A DNA stretch of 64,000 nucleotides. Origin: Crocinitomix catalasitica ATCC 23190 (GTDB taxonomy: Bacteria > Bacteroidota > Bacteroidia > Flavobacteriales_D > Crocinitomicaceae). Under the pieces are notes generated by a model. The model searched no databases, was not told where the DNA came from, and was given only the letters and a program-made list of their open reading frames with translations. The position numbers and the translations under genes are program-made. Below, one piece after another: positions 46,426 to 58,937 of this stretch; position 1 is the stretch's first letter; each line of letters begins with the position of its first letter. Location: positions 62,001 through 126,000 of the forward strand of contig NZ_JHXV01000005.1 of the NCBI RefSeq assembly GCF_000621625.1, in the 5' to 3' direction.

Positions 46426-48003
46426 TTAAAAATTTCCTAGATATTGAATAGATTGAATTTTATCCTTTTTATAAACCAATTTTAATGTTTTCTTGAATTC
46501 ATTATTTTGATTTTTGAATTTTATTAAATAAACAGGATTGTCTTCATTTACAACCTCTTTTAGCGAGATTAACTCATCACTATTCCCTATAAAGTTACGA
46601 TTAATTAAATAATTTATTGTTTCATTTTGATTAATACTTACTGTATCAAGAGCTTGATCATAAAGAACAATATCATCGGCTAAAAATTGTTCAATATTTT
46701 TGGGGTTAGTTGTTAATTCTGTTCCGAAATATTGACTGATAGCATAGGTGGATACAGGTTCTGTTTTATCAATATGCCCAAAAAACAATGTTGCTATTAT
46801 AATTGCTGCTATAATCCCTGCAAAGTCAGCTAATAAACCAACTTTTACCGCATATCTTGTTTTTCTGATGCCAACCGAACCGAAATATACAGCAATAATG
46901 TAGAATGTAGTATCCGTCGCACCTTGTAATGTCGAAGTTAATTTTGCAACAAAGCTGTCCACACCAAAATTTGTATAGGATTCTAGCATCATGCCTCTTG
47001 CACCTGTTCCGCTTAGGGGTTTCATTAATGCAGTAGGTAAGCCATCTACGAAACGAACATCTGAAAAGAATAGTGCAAATACCCATTTTAAGCCGTCTAT
47101 AAGGTAATCCATTGCTCCTGAAGCACGAAAGACACCTATTGAAACTAATATAGCAACCAAGTAAGGGATTATCTTAATTGCGATACCAAAACCATCTTTA
47201 GCCCCATCTATAAACGCTTCGTAAACATTTACTTTTTTAACGACTGCGAGCAGAATGAAAGTACAAATCAATCCAAATAAAATGAGGTTACTGATAAAGG
47301 CTGACTGACTTTGTAATTGAGCAGGTGTTAAACTTTGAAAATACCAAATAATGCCAATCACAAATAAGGTTAATCCTCCTAAATATGCAAGGATTACTTT
47401 GTCAAATAAATTAATCTTTTGATAAATAGAAACAGTAATCAATCCAATAAGAGAGGCACAAAATGTAGCAATTAGAATTGGAATAAATACATCTGCAGGG
47501 TCTTCTGCTCCAAGTTGATTCCGATAATTCATTACTGCGACAGGAATCAAGGTCAAACCAGATGTGTTCAAAACTAGAAACATGATCATTGCGTTTGAAG
47601 CAGTATCTTTTTCTTTGTTGATTGATTGTAAATCATTCATCGCTTTCAATCCCATAGGAGTGGCAGCATTATCTAAGCCAAGCATGTTGGCTGAGAAATT
47701 CATGAGCATTGCACCTCTTGCAGGATGATCTTCAGGCACGTCAGGAAATAGTTTGTTGAAAAAAGGCCCTACTAGTTTAGCGAGAATATTCACGGCGCCG
47801 CCACGTTCGCCAATCTTCATTATTCCCAGCCACAAACAAAGCACCCCCGTTAATCCAATTGAAATCTCGAAGGCAGTATCTGCCATATCGAATGTGCTGT
47901 TAACAATCGCCGAAAAAACATCAAAATTCCCATTAAGGGACTTGATTATTGCTACTATCAGGGCGATGAGAAAAAATCCTATCCAAATATAATTTAAAGC
48001 CAA
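46426..48003 (-). CDS. Nucleoside-recognition (SpmA/SpmB fusion) membrane protein with C-terminal extension
   Basis: A 525-residue polytopic membrane protein. The first half resembles SpmA (about 1-200, MNFSANMLGLDNAATPMGLKAM) and the second SpmB (about 215-415, MKPLSGTGARGMMLESYTNFG, QGATDTTFYIIAVYFGSVG), the gate domains of nucleoside-recognition proteins. The spmA-spmB fusion is common in Bacteroidota, where it has no spore role. Here about 105 extra residues follow the last helix (NIEQFLADDIVLYDQ, INYLINRNF, FKKTLKLVYKKDKI), which look like a small soluble NTF2-like fold. Function and substrate are unknown; the helical-repeat gene is directly downstream. Confidence 0.82.
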   Translation of the reverse strand: MALNYIWIGFFLIALIVAIIKSLNGNFDVFSAIVNSTFDMADTAFEISIGLTGVLCLWLGIMKIGERGGAVNILAKLVGPFFNKLFPDVPEDHPARGAMLMNFSANMLGLDNAATPMGLKAMNDLQSINKEKDTASNAMIMFLVLNTSGLTLIPVAVMNYRNQLGAEDPADVFIPILIATFCASLIGLITVSIYQKINLFDKVILAYLGGLTLFVIGIIWYFQSLTPAQLQSQSAFISNLILFGLICTFILLAVVKKVNVYEAFIDGAKDGFGIAIKIIPYLVAILVSIGVFRASGAMDYLIDGLKWVFALFFSDVRFVDGLPTALMKPLSGTGARGMMLESYTNFGVDSFVAKLTSTLQGATDTTFYIIAVYFGSVGIRKTRYAVKVGLLADFAGIIAAIIIATLFFGHIDKTEPVSTYAISQYFGTELTTNPKNIEQFLADDIVLYDQALDTVSINQNETINYLINRNFIGNSDELISLKEVVNEDNPVYLIKFKNQNNEFKKTLKLVYKKDKIQSIQYLGNF

Positions 48004-48095
48004 ACTGTAATTTTTAAACTAAATTACTATTCAATTTCGAAGTAGGGGAGGTTAACACTAAATAGTTATGAGCAATAATTGTTGAATAAAGTCAA

Positions 48096-48710
48096 TTAAT
48101 CTCTTAATTCCCCAATTCCTTGTCGGATAATATCAATATAACCTTCTGATAAATCAACAACCGTTGAAGGGACATTGTTTCCATAACCTCCATCAATTAT
48201 TGCATCAACTTTGTCCAACCAATTACCTTCAATAACCTGGGGATCCGTAGTGTATTCCAAGATTTGGTCATCATCATGCAATGACGTTGTCACCAATGGG
48301 TGTCCAAGAGCTTGAACTAGTTCCATGACAATTTTATTTTCTGGAATTCTAATACCCACTGTCTTCTTGTTAGTGTCGAATAGTTTAGGTATCTGTGATG
48401 AAGCTTCAAGTATAAACGTAAATGGTCCGGGTAAGTTTTTATTAAGAATTTTGTAAGTTGCTCGATCTATTCTTTTTGTATATTCTGACAGATGGCTTAA
48501 GTCGTGGAAAATGATTGAAAAATTTGCCTTTTTAAGTTTAAGATTCTTAATTTTTGCAAGCTTTTCAATAGCTCGTTTCTGATGTAAACTACAGCCTAAT
48601 GCATAAACAGTATCAGTAGGATAGATAATGATGCCACCATTTTCTAAAATCTTAGCAGCTTCCTTGATTTTTTTTAGATCGGGATTGTCTTGATGAATTT
48701 GAAATAGCAT
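48096..48710 (-). CDS. yciO: YciO/YrdC/Sua5-family protein
   Basis: A 204-residue YrdC-fold protein. The N-terminal GGIIIYPTDTVYALGCSL and KNLKLKKANFSIIFHDLSHLSEY, with NLPGPFTFILEAS and KKTVGIRIPENKIVM, match the family. The sequence is closer to the YciO branch (HDLSHLSEY, DAIIDGGYG-type end and no SUA5 domain) than to TsaC, so making the tRNA threonylcarbamoyl-adenylate intermediate is possible but not assured. A -7 box lies 21 nt upstream, and a DUF5522 gene is downstream of the opposite operon end. TsaC cannot be excluded. Confidence 0.85.
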   Translation of the reverse strand: MLFQIHQDNPDLKKIKEAAKILENGGIIIYPTDTVYALGCSLHQKRAIEKLAKIKNLKLKKANFSIIFHDLSHLSEYTKRIDRATYKILNKNLPGPFTFILEASSQIPKLFDTNKKTVGIRIPENKIVMELVQALGHPLVTTSLHDDDQILEYTTDPQVIEGNWLDKVDAIIDGGYGNNVPSTVVDLSEGYIDIIRQGIGELRD

Positions 48711-48731
48711 ATTATTTGATGTTTATGTATT

Positions 48732-48739
48732 CAAAGTTA
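48732..48739 (-). promoter_or_regulatory. Putative -7 box for the YciO-family gene
   Basis: On the minus strand this reads TAACTTTG, matching TAnnTTTG, 21 nt before the start at 48710. Confidence 0.5.
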
Positions 48740-48774
48740 GTGGAAATTGAATCGAAATGGGGGAGTAAGTTCAA

Positions 48775-51554
<2,780 letters not shown>

Positions 51555-51718
51555 TATTGTAGTTTTACGTAAAGTTACTAAAAAACGATTGACGCAAGTA
51601 GCCTATCACGTTAAGTAACGCTATTATTGAGTATGAGGTTGGTTTTCTAGGCTGAGCTTAATTATAATGGCTATTCAACTTATAATAGTAGTTGTGGAGC
51701 GTTTGAAATCATACCCCT

Positions 51719-53347
51719 TTAGAAATTAGAAATAAATCCTATATGAATTTTAGAATTTGACAGCTGGAATGGATTTGTATTGAGTATTCCATTTGCAAAG
51801 ATGATGTCTAGTTGACTTGAGTTATTGATAATACCTAAACCAACACCAAAACTATGCGTGTAATTCTGTTGGTTATTATTAAAAACACTATAGTCGTATA
51901 ATGCTTTTATGGATAAAACATCAATTGGTTTGAATTCGACTTCATTTCTCAATGTCCAAATGTTTTTTCCGAATAATTCAAGTTCGTAAAACCCTCTAAT
52001 GCTTTGCAATCCACCAAAATAAATCATTTCATTCTGAGAAATTCCTTGGGTCGAGGTAAGTGTTTGATAAATCAGCTCATTGTTTAAATGAAAATATTTA
52101 AGAAAGTCGATAGTATGTGAATAGCCTACTGAATATTTATTATTTGCAATTCGTTGTTTGGTATCTTCAATTGAATCTAATTTGTACGTGAAAACACCAG
52201 CCATTAAACTGATTTCAGGATGATAAAATTTTAATAGGTCATTGAATATGGGGCGGTAGTTTGCTTTTACACCAATAGTGTTTTTGTTGTAATTCTTGAA
52301 TCCTGCTATCGGTTCACTACCCGTAGTAGATGAATTTTCAATTTGATTAAATAGACTGACTTTAAAAACTGGATTTCTATAAATTAATTCGAACAATAAA
52401 TCCGATTTTATAAAGGTTGTATCCTGTTTTTGAAGGTTTATAGAGCTCCCAATACCGAATGGGGTATTAAATAGAAATGGGAATTCGAATATTGTTTTCA
52501 GTTCTTGTGTTTGCTGTGGATTGTTCTTCCAATTTAGATTTATAATTTCGGCCCTGTTCAAAGCATTGATTAAACTTAGATTTACATAGCCGTTTAAAAC
52601 GAATTTTTGGGTTTCATTGTCTTGTTGAAATCCGATATATCCATCGGCGTTACTCGATTTTTTTTTCTGAAAATAGATATACAATTCGGCTTTATTTAAT
52701 TTGAAAATAACTTCAGGAGATTTGATAAATGTGTAAAGACCAGAATTCTCAATAATTTTTGACAATGATCGAATTTTAGATTCGTTGTATAAATCACCCT
52801 CTTTCAAATTGATTAGATTGAGAATAGTATTGGGGTTAAATTTATCGAGACTCTTTAGAATTATTTTATCAATAATAATGAGTTCTGCTGAATCAATTTT
52901 ATAATGAAGAATCAATTCATGATTCGTTTCGACTTGCTTAATAATTTTTAAACTAGCAAAGGGATAGCCATTATTCTCTAAATAATTCAGTTTTTTATTG
53001 ATATTACTTAGGGTATTAATATAATTCGAAGATGCAATCGGTTTAGCTTTAATGTCATCAACAGACAGTAGGGTGGTCTTTTTAAAATGCTTTAGATAGT
53101 CGAAATAATAATGTGTGACCTTCGCTTTTTTTACGGTGTCGTGCGGAACAATGCCTACATAACCGTTCAATTGGAAAGAAATAATTGCATTATCCCAAAC
53201 TTTTTTAAGTGCTATTGAATCGTTATTAACCTTTTCCTTTATTGTTGTTTTATCAATATGGAAATAGATCGTTCTTTCAATAGATTGGGCGGTTCCATTA
53301 ATCGTAAAAAAAAGATATAGAAAAATCAGGTTCCATTTCATATGCAT
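51719..53347 (-). CDS. Omp85-superfamily outer-membrane protein (BamA/TamA-like, few POTRA)
   Basis: A 542-residue outer-membrane protein. The signal peptide ends near GTAQS. One or two POTRA-like segments (about 60-215; IIDKIILKSLDKFN, EGDLYNESKIRSLSKIIENSGLY) precede a 16-strand barrel-like region. The lid-loop signature GLQSIRGFYELE (about 460) corresponds to the (V/I)RG(F/Y) motif of Omp85 proteins, and the C-terminus ends KIHIGFISNF with a terminal aromatic. It probably secretes or inserts a partner rather than acting as the main BamA, because it is short. The partner could be encoded elsewhere; no exoprotein gene adjoins on the same strand. Confidence 0.8.
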   Translation of the reverse strand: MHMKWNLIFLYLFFTINGTAQSIERTIYFHIDKTTIKEKVNNDSIALKKVWDNAIISFQLNGYVGIVPHDTVKKAKVTHYYFDYLKHFKKTTLLSVDDIKAKPIASSNYINTLSNINKKLNYLENNGYPFASLKIIKQVETNHELILHYKIDSAELIIIDKIILKSLDKFNPNTILNLINLKEGDLYNESKIRSLSKIIENSGLYTFIKSPEVIFKLNKAELYIYFQKKKSSNADGYIGFQQDNETQKFVLNGYVNLSLINALNRAEIINLNWKNNPQQTQELKTIFEFPFLFNTPFGIGSSINLQKQDTTFIKSDLLFELIYRNPVFKVSLFNQIENSSTTGSEPIAGFKNYNKNTIGVKANYRPIFNDLLKFYHPEISLMAGVFTYKLDSIEDTKQRIANNKYSVGYSHTIDFLKYFHLNNELIYQTLTSTQGISQNEMIYFGGLQSIRGFYELELFGKNIWTLRNEVEFKPIDVLSIKALYDYSVFNNNQQNYTHSFGVGLGIINNSSQLDIIFANGILNTNPFQLSNSKIHIGFISNF

Positions 53348-53418
53348 ATAACGTCTGAAAACGAAATAATATTAAAGAAACCTAATTTTTTTAAAAAAAG
53401 TAAGGAAAACACCAAGTA

Positions 53419-54615
53419 TTATATTCGACCAGGATATATTTTTAGTGCTTCTTCGAGACATTTTACAGCTTTAACAAGTTCTTTTTTCTCAAGTACATAA
53501 GCAATGCGAACTTGGTTTGAACCTAAACCTTTCGTTGCATAAAATCCACTGGCAGGAGCCATCATAACTGTTTCTCCATTATAATCAAAGTCCTCTAACA
53601 ACCATTGACAAAAGTTTTCAGCGTCTTTAACTGGCAGTTGAGCGATACAATAAAATGCGCCTTTCGGTTTTGGACAGATAACGCCTTCAATTGCATTTAA
53701 GCCATCAACAGTAATGTTTCTTCGCTCAACATATTCATCAACAACCTCGTCGAAATATGATTGTGGTGTGTCTAAAGCTCCTTCACTTGCAATTTGAGCC
53801 AAAGTAGGAGGGGACAAACGCGCTTGGGCAAATTTCATTGCATTTGCCATCAATTCTTTATTCCTTGAAATTAATGCACCAATTCTTGCTCCACACATAG
53901 AGTATCGTTTAGATACTGAATCTATTAATACCACATTATCATCTATTCCTGTTAAATTCATTACTGAATGCGGTGTCGCATTATCGTAACAAAACTCTCT
54001 ATATACTTCATCAGCAAATAAAAACAAATCGTGTTTTAAAACAATTTCTTTTAACTGTGCTAGTTCTTCTTTTGTATAAAGGTAACCTGTTGGATTCGCA
54101 GGATTACAAATAACAATACCCTTTGTTTTAGCAGTAATTAACTTCTCAAAATCTTGAATAGGAGGCAAAGCAAAGCCATCTTCAATTTTTGCTGTAACGG
54201 GAACAATTTTTAAACCCGCAGTTGTCGCAAATCCGTTATAGTTAGCATAAAACGGTTCAGGAATAATGATTTCATCACCAGGGTTAAAGCAAGTCATGAA
54301 TCCAAAAATTAATGCTTCAGATCCCCCAGTAGTTATAATCATCTCATCTGAGTTGATATCAAGACCATTCTTCTTATAATATGCAGATAAACCTTTTCTA
54401 TAAGATTCGAATCCAGCAGAATGACTATATTCTAGAACTGAAATATCCATGTTTTTTACTGCGTCTAAAGCTTCCTTAGGACTAGCAATATCAGGTTGTC
54501 CGATATTTAAATGATAAACTTTTTTACCAAGGCTTTTGGCCTTCTCAGCAAACGGAACCAATTTTCTAATTGGTGAAGCAGGCATTTCATTGCCTTTCAA
54601 AGATAATTTTGGCAT
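53419..54615 (-). CDS. PLP-dependent class I/II aminotransferase (AspB-like)
   Basis: A 398-residue fold-type I aminotransferase of the aspartate-aminotransferase group. Visible are HLNIGQPDIASP, the cofactor loop TTGGSEALIFGF, NPANPTGYLY with the Asn ligand, FADEVYREF, and the Schiff-base lysine in IDSVSKRYSMCGARIG, with the phosphate-binding Arg. The C-terminal segment NQVRIAYVLEKKEL supplies the carboxylate-binding Arg. It uses aspartate or other amino acids with 2-oxoglutarate; specificity is not determined. A -7 box lies 16 nt upstream, and the gene is divergent from the ABC exporter. Confidence 0.9.
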   Translation of the reverse strand: MPKLSLKGNEMPASPIRKLVPFAEKAKSLGKKVYHLNIGQPDIASPKEALDAVKNMDISVLEYSHSAGFESYRKGLSAYYKKNGLDINSDEMIITTGGSEALIFGFMTCFNPGDEIIIPEPFYANYNGFATTAGLKIVPVTAKIEDGFALPPIQDFEKLITAKTKGIVICNPANPTGYLYTKEELAQLKEIVLKHDLFLFADEVYREFCYDNATPHSVMNLTGIDDNVVLIDSVSKRYSMCGARIGALISRNKELMANAMKFAQARLSPPTLAQIASEGALDTPQSYFDEVVDEYVERRNITVDGLNAIEGVICPKPKGAFYCIAQLPVKDAENFCQWLLEDFDYNGETVMMAPASGFYATKGLGSNQVRIAYVLEKKELVKAVKCLEEALKIYPGRI

Positions 54616-54631
54616 AACTTGAAAATTTTGT

Positions 54632-54639
54632 CAAAAGTA
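54632..54639 (-). promoter_or_regulatory. Putative -7 box for the AspB-like gene
   Basis: On the minus strand this reads TACTTTTG, matching TAnnTTTG, 16 nt before the start at 54615. Confidence 0.5.
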
Positions 54640-54778
54640 GGAGATTTAATTTAGTTTAATTCGATTTAATTTTGAAAAAAAATCATTGAAGACGAATATT
54701 AATATTCTGGACTTTAAAAGAGTCGCAATTTTCTTCATTGAGTTTATAATTTTAGTCGATAAAAGAGAAGATTTTAGC

Positions 54779-54786
54779 TACTTTTG
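54779..54786 (+). promoter_or_regulatory. Putative -7 box immediately before the MsbA-like gene
   Basis: TACTTTTG matches TAnnTTTG and lies only 5 nt before the ATG at 54792, so transcription would start at or next to the ATG, implying a nearly leaderless mRNA. Confidence 0.45.
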
Positions 54787-54791
54787 TACTA

Positions 54792-56612
54792 ATGTCAGAA
54801 CAAAATAAATTCGACCTTAATCTATTAAAGCGTTTAATTCGTTTTATAAAACCGTATAGAGCGATTTTTATCATTTCGTTGATTACCATGATTCTCTTAT
54901 CAATTTTAGGTCCAATTCGACCTTTGGTGATTATTGAAATGATAAATAGTTATATTGTTGGTGACGGAGTTGTACCGGGGACTAACGGTGAAACAATTCA
55001 GGGATTTATAGATCTTTTTATAAGTAATCCCTCTATTAAAGAACAATTGTTGGCTTGGACTGTATTGTTAATTGTGATTCTAATTCTGGAAACGATAGTT
55101 CAATTTGTCGCTACTTATTTCTCTAATTTATTGGGACAATCAATTATTAGAGATGTTCGAATTGATCTTTTTAAACATTTCAATTCATTCAAATTAAAAT
55201 ATTTTGACAATACGCCTAATGGTACTGTTGTTACCCGACTAATTTCTGATATTGAAGCGATTGCAGAAGTTTTTTCAATTGGTTTATTAACCATGTTGGG
55301 AGATCTATTAAAATTGCTCATTGTTATATTGTTAATGTTTTATGTGAGTTGGGAATTAAGTTTACTGACCCTTATTCCAATTCCTTTGCTGCTTATTGCA
55401 ACACGAATATTCGCAAGAGCTATGAAGAAAGCTTTTCAAAAGGAACGATTACAGGTAAATAAATTAAACACTTTTGTGCAAGAGCATATTTCAGGAATGT
55501 CAATTGTTCAATTGTTCAATAGACAGAACATAGAGTATGAAAAATTTGTTGGTATTAATAAGGAGCATCGACAAGCACATGTCGATGCTGTTTGGGCCAA
55601 TTCAATTTTCTTCCCCATTGTAGAGTTATTGAGCTCTATGTCCATAGCCGTGCTAATTATTTGGGGTATGTTGAAAATGGGCTACGATGACACTGATGTC
55701 AATATGGTGGTCCCTACAATATTTGGATTTATTCTATGGATCCATATGCTTTATAGACCAATTCGTCAGTTAGCGGATAAATTCAATATCCTTCAACGAG
55801 GAATGGTAAGGGCTGAGCGCGTTTTTGAAACATTAGATCGACAGGAGCACATTGATAATAAAGGGACTTTAACCAATGTTAATTTTGATCAAGAAATTAG
55901 TTTTGACAATGTTTGGTTCGCATATAAGGATGAAGATTGGATTCTTAAAGGTATAAGTTTTAAAGTAGAAGCAGGTAAGTCAATTGCTTTAGTTGGAACA
56001 ACAGGAGCAGGAAAATCAACAATCATTAATTTATTGACGAGGTTTTACGAGTTCCAAAAAGGGAGTATTCATATTGGTGAAAACGACATTCGCGATATTG
56101 AATTGCGCACGCTTAGACAAAATATTGCAGTGGTATTACAAGAAGTGTTTCTATTTTCAGACACAATACTTTATAATATTACACTTGGTGATGAAACAAT
56201 TACAAAAGAACAGGTGATTACTGCTGCCAAGAAAGTAGGAGCACATAAATTTATTATGAATTTACCTGGAGGTTATGAATATAATGTTGGTGAACGCGGT
56301 GGTGTTTTATCTGTAGGTCAGAAACAATTAATCTCCTTTATTCGTGCTTATGTATATAATCCTAAAGTTTTAATTCTTGATGAAGCAACAGCAAGTGTAG
56401 ATTCAGAATCAGAAGCTTTAATACAACAGGCTACAAAAGAATTACAAAAGGGAAGAACATCAATTGTAATTGCCCATCGTTTATCAACGATTGTCAATTC
56501 ATCAGAAATATTAGTTATAGACAGTGGAGAAATCCTTGAAAAAGGAAGTCATGAAGCTTTATTAGAAATGAACGGTCATTACAAAAAACTTTACGAGTTA
56601 AACTTTGCTTAG
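54792..56612 (+). CDS. ABC exporter, MsbA-like (fused permease and ATPase)
   Basis: A 606-residue half-transporter. The membrane domain (about residues 15-335) contains six predicted helices, with an intracellular loop typical of exporters. The ATPase domain (about 355-606) has Walker A GTTGAGKSTIIN, a Q-loop (VVLQEVFLFSD), signature LSVGQKQ, Walker B VLILDEATASVD and the switch His in IAHRLST. The signature is LSVGQ rather than LSGGQ. It works as a homodimer, or as a heterodimer with another half-transporter. Candidate substrates are lipid A, as for MsbA, or drugs. Its 3' end overlaps the EamA gene by 15 nt. Confidence 0.9.
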   Translation: MSEQNKFDLNLLKRLIRFIKPYRAIFIISLITMILLSILGPIRPLVIIEMINSYIVGDGVVPGTNGETIQGFIDLFISNPSIKEQLLAWTVLLIVILILETIVQFVATYFSNLLGQSIIRDVRIDLFKHFNSFKLKYFDNTPNGTVVTRLISDIEAIAEVFSIGLLTMLGDLLKLLIVILLMFYVSWELSLLTLIPIPLLLIATRIFARAMKKAFQKERLQVNKLNTFVQEHISGMSIVQLFNRQNIEYEKFVGINKEHRQAHVDAVWANSIFFPIVELLSSMSIAVLIIWGMLKMGYDDTDVNMVVPTIFGFILWIHMLYRPIRQLADKFNILQRGMVRAERVFETLDRQEHIDNKGTLTNVNFDQEISFDNVWFAYKDEDWILKGISFKVEAGKSIALVGTTGAGKSTIINLLTRFYEFQKGSIHIGENDIRDIELRTLRQNIAVVLQEVFLFSDTILYNITLGDETITKEQVITAAKKVGAHKFIMNLPGGYEYNVGERGGVLSVGQKQLISFIRAYVYNPKVLILDEATASVDSESEALIQQATKELQKGRTSIVIAHRLSTIVNSSEILVIDSGEILEKGSHEALLEMNGHYKKLYELNFA

Positions 56613-57503
56613 GCGAGACTTTTTATTTCTAAATATTTGTTTAAAAAAGGTATTCAGAAGTACGCCGATTAATATCAATGCTATACCTAAAGTTCCGATT
56701 AAACTGATGTCTTCATCAAATATAAAATACCCTATACAAACTGCATATATGGCACCAATATATTTGATTGGGGTTATTCTCGCCGCTGCATCACTATTAA
56801 AAGCTTTAGTCATAAATAGTTGGGCAAATTGTGTAAAAACACCTATCAATATTAATAATAACCACTCAATTCCTTGTGGCATTAAAAATCCGTAGAAAAA
56901 GCAAGCAATAATCATTACAGGAGTGGCGATTAAAGGAAAATACATCACAACCGTGATTGGTGCATCAGTAGTTCTACATTTCATAATAGCATTATATGAT
57001 ACCCCTGAAAGTACGGCAGAACAAAGTCCAACTAGAACCCAAATTAATTGTATTTCTAGACCCTGACTTTTACTATTACCAATAAATGCTACGCCTAATA
57101 ATGCGACCAAGAAAAATATCCATTGAATTGGTCTTACCTTTTCTTTGTGGAGATAGATTGCGAATATTATTGTAAAGATAGGTGATAAATATTGGACCAC
57201 GGTTGCGATGGCAATTGGCAAATGTTTCAAAGTAAAAAAGAAAAGAGTTAAACTTGTTACACCAAACACGCCTCTTATTAGTAGCCATTTTTTATTATTT
57301 CCAAAGAATTTTATTTTTTGATGCTTGACTATCGCAATACAAATAGCTAGAGAAATTAAAGATCTGAATAGAATCAATTCATGAACTGGATAATTTTGTA
57401 TTGTTGGAAATACATTGGTGCTGTCCGAGAGTGTTTTAACCATCAAATTAACAATCGCAAAACATAGCGATGAAAATAACATGTATAATACTCCTTTAAA
57501 CAT
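56598..57503 (-). CDS. EamA-domain (DMT superfamily) transporter
   Basis: A 301-residue membrane protein with ten predicted helices in two EamA repeats of about 140 residues each. The N-terminal repeat includes MVKTLSD and LILFRSLISLAICI, then FFTLKHLPIAIATVVQYLSPIFTIIFA. The second repeat includes SGVSYNAIMKCRTTDAP, IGVFTQFAQLFMTKAF and the end IALILIGVLLN. The family exports amino acids, nucleosides or other metabolites. The C-terminal tail is basic (FRNKKSRLSKV). It is convergent with and overlaps the MsbA-like gene. Substrate unknown. Confidence 0.88.
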   Translation of the reverse strand: MFKGVLYMLFSSLCFAIVNLMVKTLSDSTNVFPTIQNYPVHELILFRSLISLAICIAIVKHQKIKFFGNNKKWLLIRGVFGVTSLTLFFFTLKHLPIAIATVVQYLSPIFTIIFAIYLHKEKVRPIQWIFFLVALLGVAFIGNSKSQGLEIQLIWVLVGLCSAVLSGVSYNAIMKCRTTDAPITVVMYFPLIATPVMIIACFFYGFLMPQGIEWLLLILIGVFTQFAQLFMTKAFNSDAAARITPIKYIGAIYAVCIGYFIFDEDISLIGTLGIALILIGVLLNTFFKQIFRNKKSRLSKV

Positions 57504-57626
57504 AAATGATTTTAGGTTCGCGAAGGTATAGTTTTTGACTAAATGAGGATTTGTTTAGAAAAGAAACTAAAATTATTTTGTTAATCGATTCATCTAACTA
57601 TATGTCGACAAGTTTTTATTTGTCTC

Positions 57627-57634
57627 TATTTTTG
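57627..57634 (+). promoter_or_regulatory. Putative -7 box for the pcm operon
   Basis: TATTTTTG matches TAnnTTTG, 21 nt before the ATG at 57656. Confidence 0.5.
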
Positions 57635-57655
57635 TAGAACGAATAAACATTTTTA

Positions 57656-58300
57656 ATGATTGATAATTTTAAGCATAAGGGATTACGAAATAAATTAGTG
57701 GATACCCTTCGAGAAAAAGGCATTCAAGATGAAGCTGTATTGACTGCTTTTAAAAATGTTCCACGACATTTTTTCTTAGATGCCGTATTTGTAAGTCAGG
57801 CATATTCTAATATGGCTTTTCAAATAGGTGCTGGTCAAACAATTTCTCATCCGTATACCGTTGCCTTTCAAACTGCATTGTTGACAATTACCAAAGGAGA
57901 AAAAATCCTAGAAATTGGAACAGGTTCAGGTTTTCAAACGGCTATTTTATGTGACCTCGGAGCGAAGGTTTTTTCAATCGAACGTCAACGAGAACTATAT
58001 TTAAAAGCTAATAAAATTGTGCCTGCATTGGGTTATAACGCTAAATTAAAATATGGTGATGGTTATAAAGGATGGCCTGCATTCGGACCTTTCGATAAAA
58101 TAATTGTGACTTGTGGAGCACCATTTATTCCTGAAGAACTGGTTAAACAACTAAAAAACGGAGGTAAGATGGTAATTCCTATTGGTGAAGGAAAGACCCA
58201 AGAAATGTTATTGATTACAAAAAATATTAATGGAGAAATATCAAAAGAACAATTAGGTGTTTTTAGTTTTGTACCTATGTTAAAAGAGGTGGCTAAATGA
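57656..58300 (+). CDS. pcm: Protein-L-isoaspartate O-methyltransferase
   Basis: A 214-residue SAM-dependent methyltransferase that repairs isoaspartyl residues in damaged proteins. Landmarks are the PCMT N-terminal region with VPRHFFLDAVF and AYSNMAFQIGAGQTISHPYTVA, the SAM motif ILEIGTGSGFQTAILC, VFSIERQ, and the late FDKIIVTCGAPFIPEELV and GGKMVIPIGE segments. The length matches the family. Its stop overlaps the ATG of the next unknown gene (ATGA), which also belongs to this transcript, so pcm and two unknown genes are co-expressed. The biological link is not known. Confidence 0.93.
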   Translation: MIDNFKHKGLRNKLVDTLREKGIQDEAVLTAFKNVPRHFFLDAVFVSQAYSNMAFQIGAGQTISHPYTVAFQTALLTITKGEKILEIGTGSGFQTAILCDLGAKVFSIERQRELYLKANKIVPALGYNAKLKYGDGYKGWPAFGPFDKIIVTCGAPFIPEELVKQLKNGGKMVIPIGEGKTQEMLLITKNINGEISKEQLGVFSFVPMLKEVAK

Positions 58301-58929
58301 TACCATTTTATGCTGTAAACAACAATAATAATATTGCATTGAATGCTGATTTAAATGAATTTAGTTTGGTTGAGAAGGATGTTACTCGTTATTTACATGC
58401 CGAATTATTAAAGCTTTTCAAAGTTCAATCGCCTGAAATAAATTTAATCAATAATACATCCTTAATGGGGATTGCTAATGATTTTAACCTCGAGTATTTA
58501 AATCCTATTAATGTGAAATATCTAAATACAGCTGATATTTTAGCACCTAAAAATTTATTGACTTATTACCTCTTGAATCAGTTATTAAATATTGATTTTG
58601 CCTATAGTGATATTGCTATGAAACACGGTAAAAAGAAGCAATTGATATTTGAAAGTAAAAGTTTCGAACTGGACTTCCATGAGAAGCCTTTGCATCAAAA
58701 CAATGAATTATTAGCGATGGTTCGAAAATTTATTTCAAAATCCGAAATCCGAAATATTGCTAGTAGCTATTCTATAAGAATGAATGATGGAATGTTGAAT
58801 AAAATGGCAACCTCTCTGACATATTTCAAAACCATTTATAAGCATGAGCTGATTGAGAATAAAATCTTAAATAAGATTTTTGATGCAAATCGTATACAAC
58901 TTCAATTAAACTTTTTTGAAACTAATTAA
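58297..58929 (+). CDS. Unknown protein coupled to pcm
   Basis: A 210-residue soluble protein with no signal peptide or membrane helix. The N-terminal ~60 residues are Asn-rich (NNNNNIALNADLNE), and the sequence contains LYTY-like hydrophobic patches and helices (MVRKFISKSEIRNIASSYSI; KMATSLTYFKTIYKHEL). No motif or family is recognised. Its ATG overlaps the pcm stop, and the next unknown gene starts 8 nt after its stop, so the three are one translational unit. A partner role with the gene downstream is inferred from context only. Confidence 0.6.
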   Translation: MIPFYAVNNNNNIALNADLNEFSLVEKDVTRYLHAELLKLFKVQSPEINLINNTSLMGIANDFNLEYLNPINVKYLNTADILAPKNLLTYYLLNQLLNIDFAYSDIAMKHGKKKQLIFESKSFELDFHEKPLHQNNELLAMVRKFISKSEIRNIASSYSIRMNDGMLNKMATSLTYFKTIYKHELIENKILNKIFDANRIQLQLNFFETN

Positions 58930-58937
58930 TTTTTAAC

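Noticed and set aside
48096-48710. Naming the YrdC-fold gene tsaC
   Set aside because: Sequence features (for example the HDLSHLSEY region) are closer to YciO; TsaC activity cannot be assumed.
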